DNA from: Pirellulales bacterium
GTDB taxonomy: Bacteria; Planctomycetota; Planctomycetia; Pirellulales; JALHPA01
Reading direction: 5' to 3'
DNA: 6,437 bases
Assembly: GCA_022842745.1 (NCBI GenBank)
Contig: JALHPA010000167.1
Location: 1-6,437, forward strand
The first letter of the stretch is position 1, and each line of letters opens with the position of its first letter. Position numbers and translations under genes: made by a program. Below the pieces are notes generated by a model. It worked only from the letters and a program-made list of their open reading frames with translations. It made no database searches and was not told where the DNA came from. This document shows positions 5,261 through 6,437 of this stretch, piece by piece.

Positions 5261-6437
5261 ATGCGAGCTCGTTGCCTAGTGGCCGTGGGTTGGGGATTGT
5301 TGGGAGGGTGGGCGTTTGCCGATTATCCCGACACTTCGACTTTGCTCAAGCGGCTGGCGGCGCCGCTGCCGCAACAGGAAGCGAATTCGGAAAGGACCGA
5401 GAGTCCTCAAGCGACATTGATACGGGATTTGAAGGAGTTTGCGTCGAAAGCGGCTTCGATTCCGGCCGAGGAGGCGGCGGAGCAGTGGCTGAAGCTATTC
5501 GATCGGCAGGGGGCCATCCAGGCTAAAACCGATGAGCCGTTTGGCGATGGTAGGAGCGGAGACGAGGACGAGGATTTTCGCGGGGTGCGAGGGGTGTTGC
5601 TGGCGCTGCCTCCGCCATCGCATTGGGCGGCGCTGGCGCAGGCGATCGAACGGCGGCCGGCGCTGGGGGAGAAGGCGAGCGCGAGGGAGATTGGATTGCG
5701 GTTGTTGGGGGCGATTTTGATTGACGACCGGCAGGTGCGACAGGACCTGGTGGAGCGGCTGAAGAAACTGGATTCTTCGTTGCTGGATGCGCTGATTGCC
5801 AACAGTCTGGGATCGAAGGGAAATCGGGGCTCGCTGGCGGTTTTGGCTGGGGAAGCGGTCAGCCAACCGTCGGGCGAAGAAGTCGCTCTTGAAGAGGAGA
5901 AACCCAATCCTCGCGGGGAGCTGAATGTTCCAGACCTTGTGGCGCTCGTTGGAAAAGAAAAAGCGGAAGCGCGGCTGACCGAGTTGCTGACCAAGCGCCG
6001 AGAGAGGCTGTCACTTCCCTCTGGCAGCAAGACCGCAACACTGGCGCGCGAAATTGCCCTGCGCCGGGTTGATGACCTGCAAGTACCGCAATGGTTGCTG
6101 GTAACGTCGCCGAACGATTTGACACTCTTTGAGGCGTTGGACAAACGATTTCCTGAGACCAGCGGCAAAGGCGGAATCACGCTGGAAAAGTACTTTGGAG
6201 CAGGGCGGAGTCGTAAAGATGACTACGAACTGGCCGTTTCGCGGAGAGATGCGGGGGTTGTGTATCTAATAGGTCTGCTGTTGAAGAACCGCGTGGCCGA
6301 TGCGCGGAAATTCGTCGAAAGGTTTGAAAACGAGAATCCCAACTATGAGATTCCGAGGTTAGAGGAGCTAATTCGCAGTGAAGAAGCGGTCGAGTTGGCG
6401 GTAGAATTGTTTCGGGAGCGGATTGATAAAGAGGCCA
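5261..6437 (+). CDS. Secreted or periplasmic protein of unknown function, 3' end cut
   Basis: An open frame of 392 codons runs from ATG 5261 past the right edge. It starts with a clear signal peptide: MRAR, a hydrophobic core (CLVAVGWGLLGGW, 5-17) and a likely cleavage site after AFA (18-20). The mature part looks mostly helical and charged, without further membrane segments, except that residues 331-342 (AGVVYLIGLLLK) are moderately hydrophobic. An acidic, probably flexible loop lies at about 88-106, and another at 204-218 (GEEVALEEEKPNPRG). I do not recognise a domain; the stretch around 257-300 (ATLAREIALRRVDD, then PQWLLVTSPNDLTLFEAL) looks most conserved in style. An in-frame TGA at 5255-5257 excludes an earlier start; the SD-like GGGGGTGA is unusually close to the ATG. 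From about 5850 the codon endings become more mixed than in the G-ending first half. The export prediction is firm; the role is unknown. Confidence 0.85.
   Translation, partial: MRARCLVAVGWGLLGGWAFADYPDTSTLLKRLAAPLPQQEANSERTESPQATLIRDLKEFASKAASIPAEEAAEQWLKLFDRQGAIQAKTDEPFGDGRSGDEDEDFRGVRGVLLALPPPSHWAALAQAIERRPALGEKASAREIGLRLLGAILIDDRQVRQDLVERLKKLDSSLLDALIANSLGSKGNRGSLAVLAGEAVSQPSGEEVALEEEKPNPRGELNVPDLVALVGKEKAEARLTELLTKRRERLSLPSGSKTATLAREIALRRVDDLQVPQWLLVTSPNDLTLFEALDKRFPETSGKGGITLEKYFGAGRSRKDDYELAVSRRDAGVVYLIGLLLKNRVADARKFVERFENENPNYEIPRLEELIRSEEAVELAVELFRERIDKEA

Noticed and set aside
5407..6180. Long minus-strand open frame opposite the secreted protein gene
   Set aside because: It is a Ser/Arg-rich shadow frame; the plus strand has a signal peptide, an in-frame start and a longer uninterrupted frame.

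Overview
The window is about 60-65% G+C, with sparse gene packing and Shine-Dalgarno sites that are strong before some genes and absent before others. The predicted proteins look like Planctomycetota (Pirellulales-like): a GNAT acetyltransferase with an Arg/Pro/Ala-rich N-terminal extension, a short ECF-type sigma factor beginning with a Thr/Glu-rich tail, a MgtE transporter and a secreted protein that I do not recognise. The taxonomic assignment is inferred from protein style and remembered families. No database search was run.

Layout, left to right. (1) 1-968, minus strand: most of a GNAT-fold N-acetyltransferase whose 3' end lies beyond the left edge. (2) 969-1205: divergent intergenic region with a leader that may fold over the ribosome binding site of the next gene. 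(3) 1206-2141, plus: nucleoside hydrolase family protein that keeps the N-terminal Ca2+-binding Asp cluster but has Arg-Gly where the family has His-Asp. (4) 2142-2198: short convergent gap with a GC hairpin. (5) 2199-2780, minus: ECF-like sigma-70 factor. (6) 2781-3718: about 940 bases with no recognisable protein family, containing one possible small minus-strand gene (2935-3237), many stem-loops, and a lower-G+C stretch. (7) 3719-5104, minus: complete MgtE-type Mg2+ transporter. (8) 5105-5260: divergent intergenic region with an inverted repeat followed by a T-tract just before the next start. (9) 5261 to the right edge, plus: a secreted or periplasmic protein of unknown function, cut at its 3' end.

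The genes do not form an evident operon or pathway. Neighbours alternate in strand, and acetyltransfer, nucleoside hydrolysis, transcription initiation and Mg2+ uptake have no obvious shared role. I see no transposase, integrase, tRNA, rRNA, CRISPR array or defence cassette. It reads as ordinary chromosome. The points most worth a second look are the altered active site of the nucleoside hydrolase, the possible SD-masking leader in front of it, the structured gene-poor stretch upstream of the sigma gene, and the hairpin plus T-tract before the secreted protein gene. The plus strand is G-rich throughout whichever way the genes point, which suggests that it is the leading strand of replication here.
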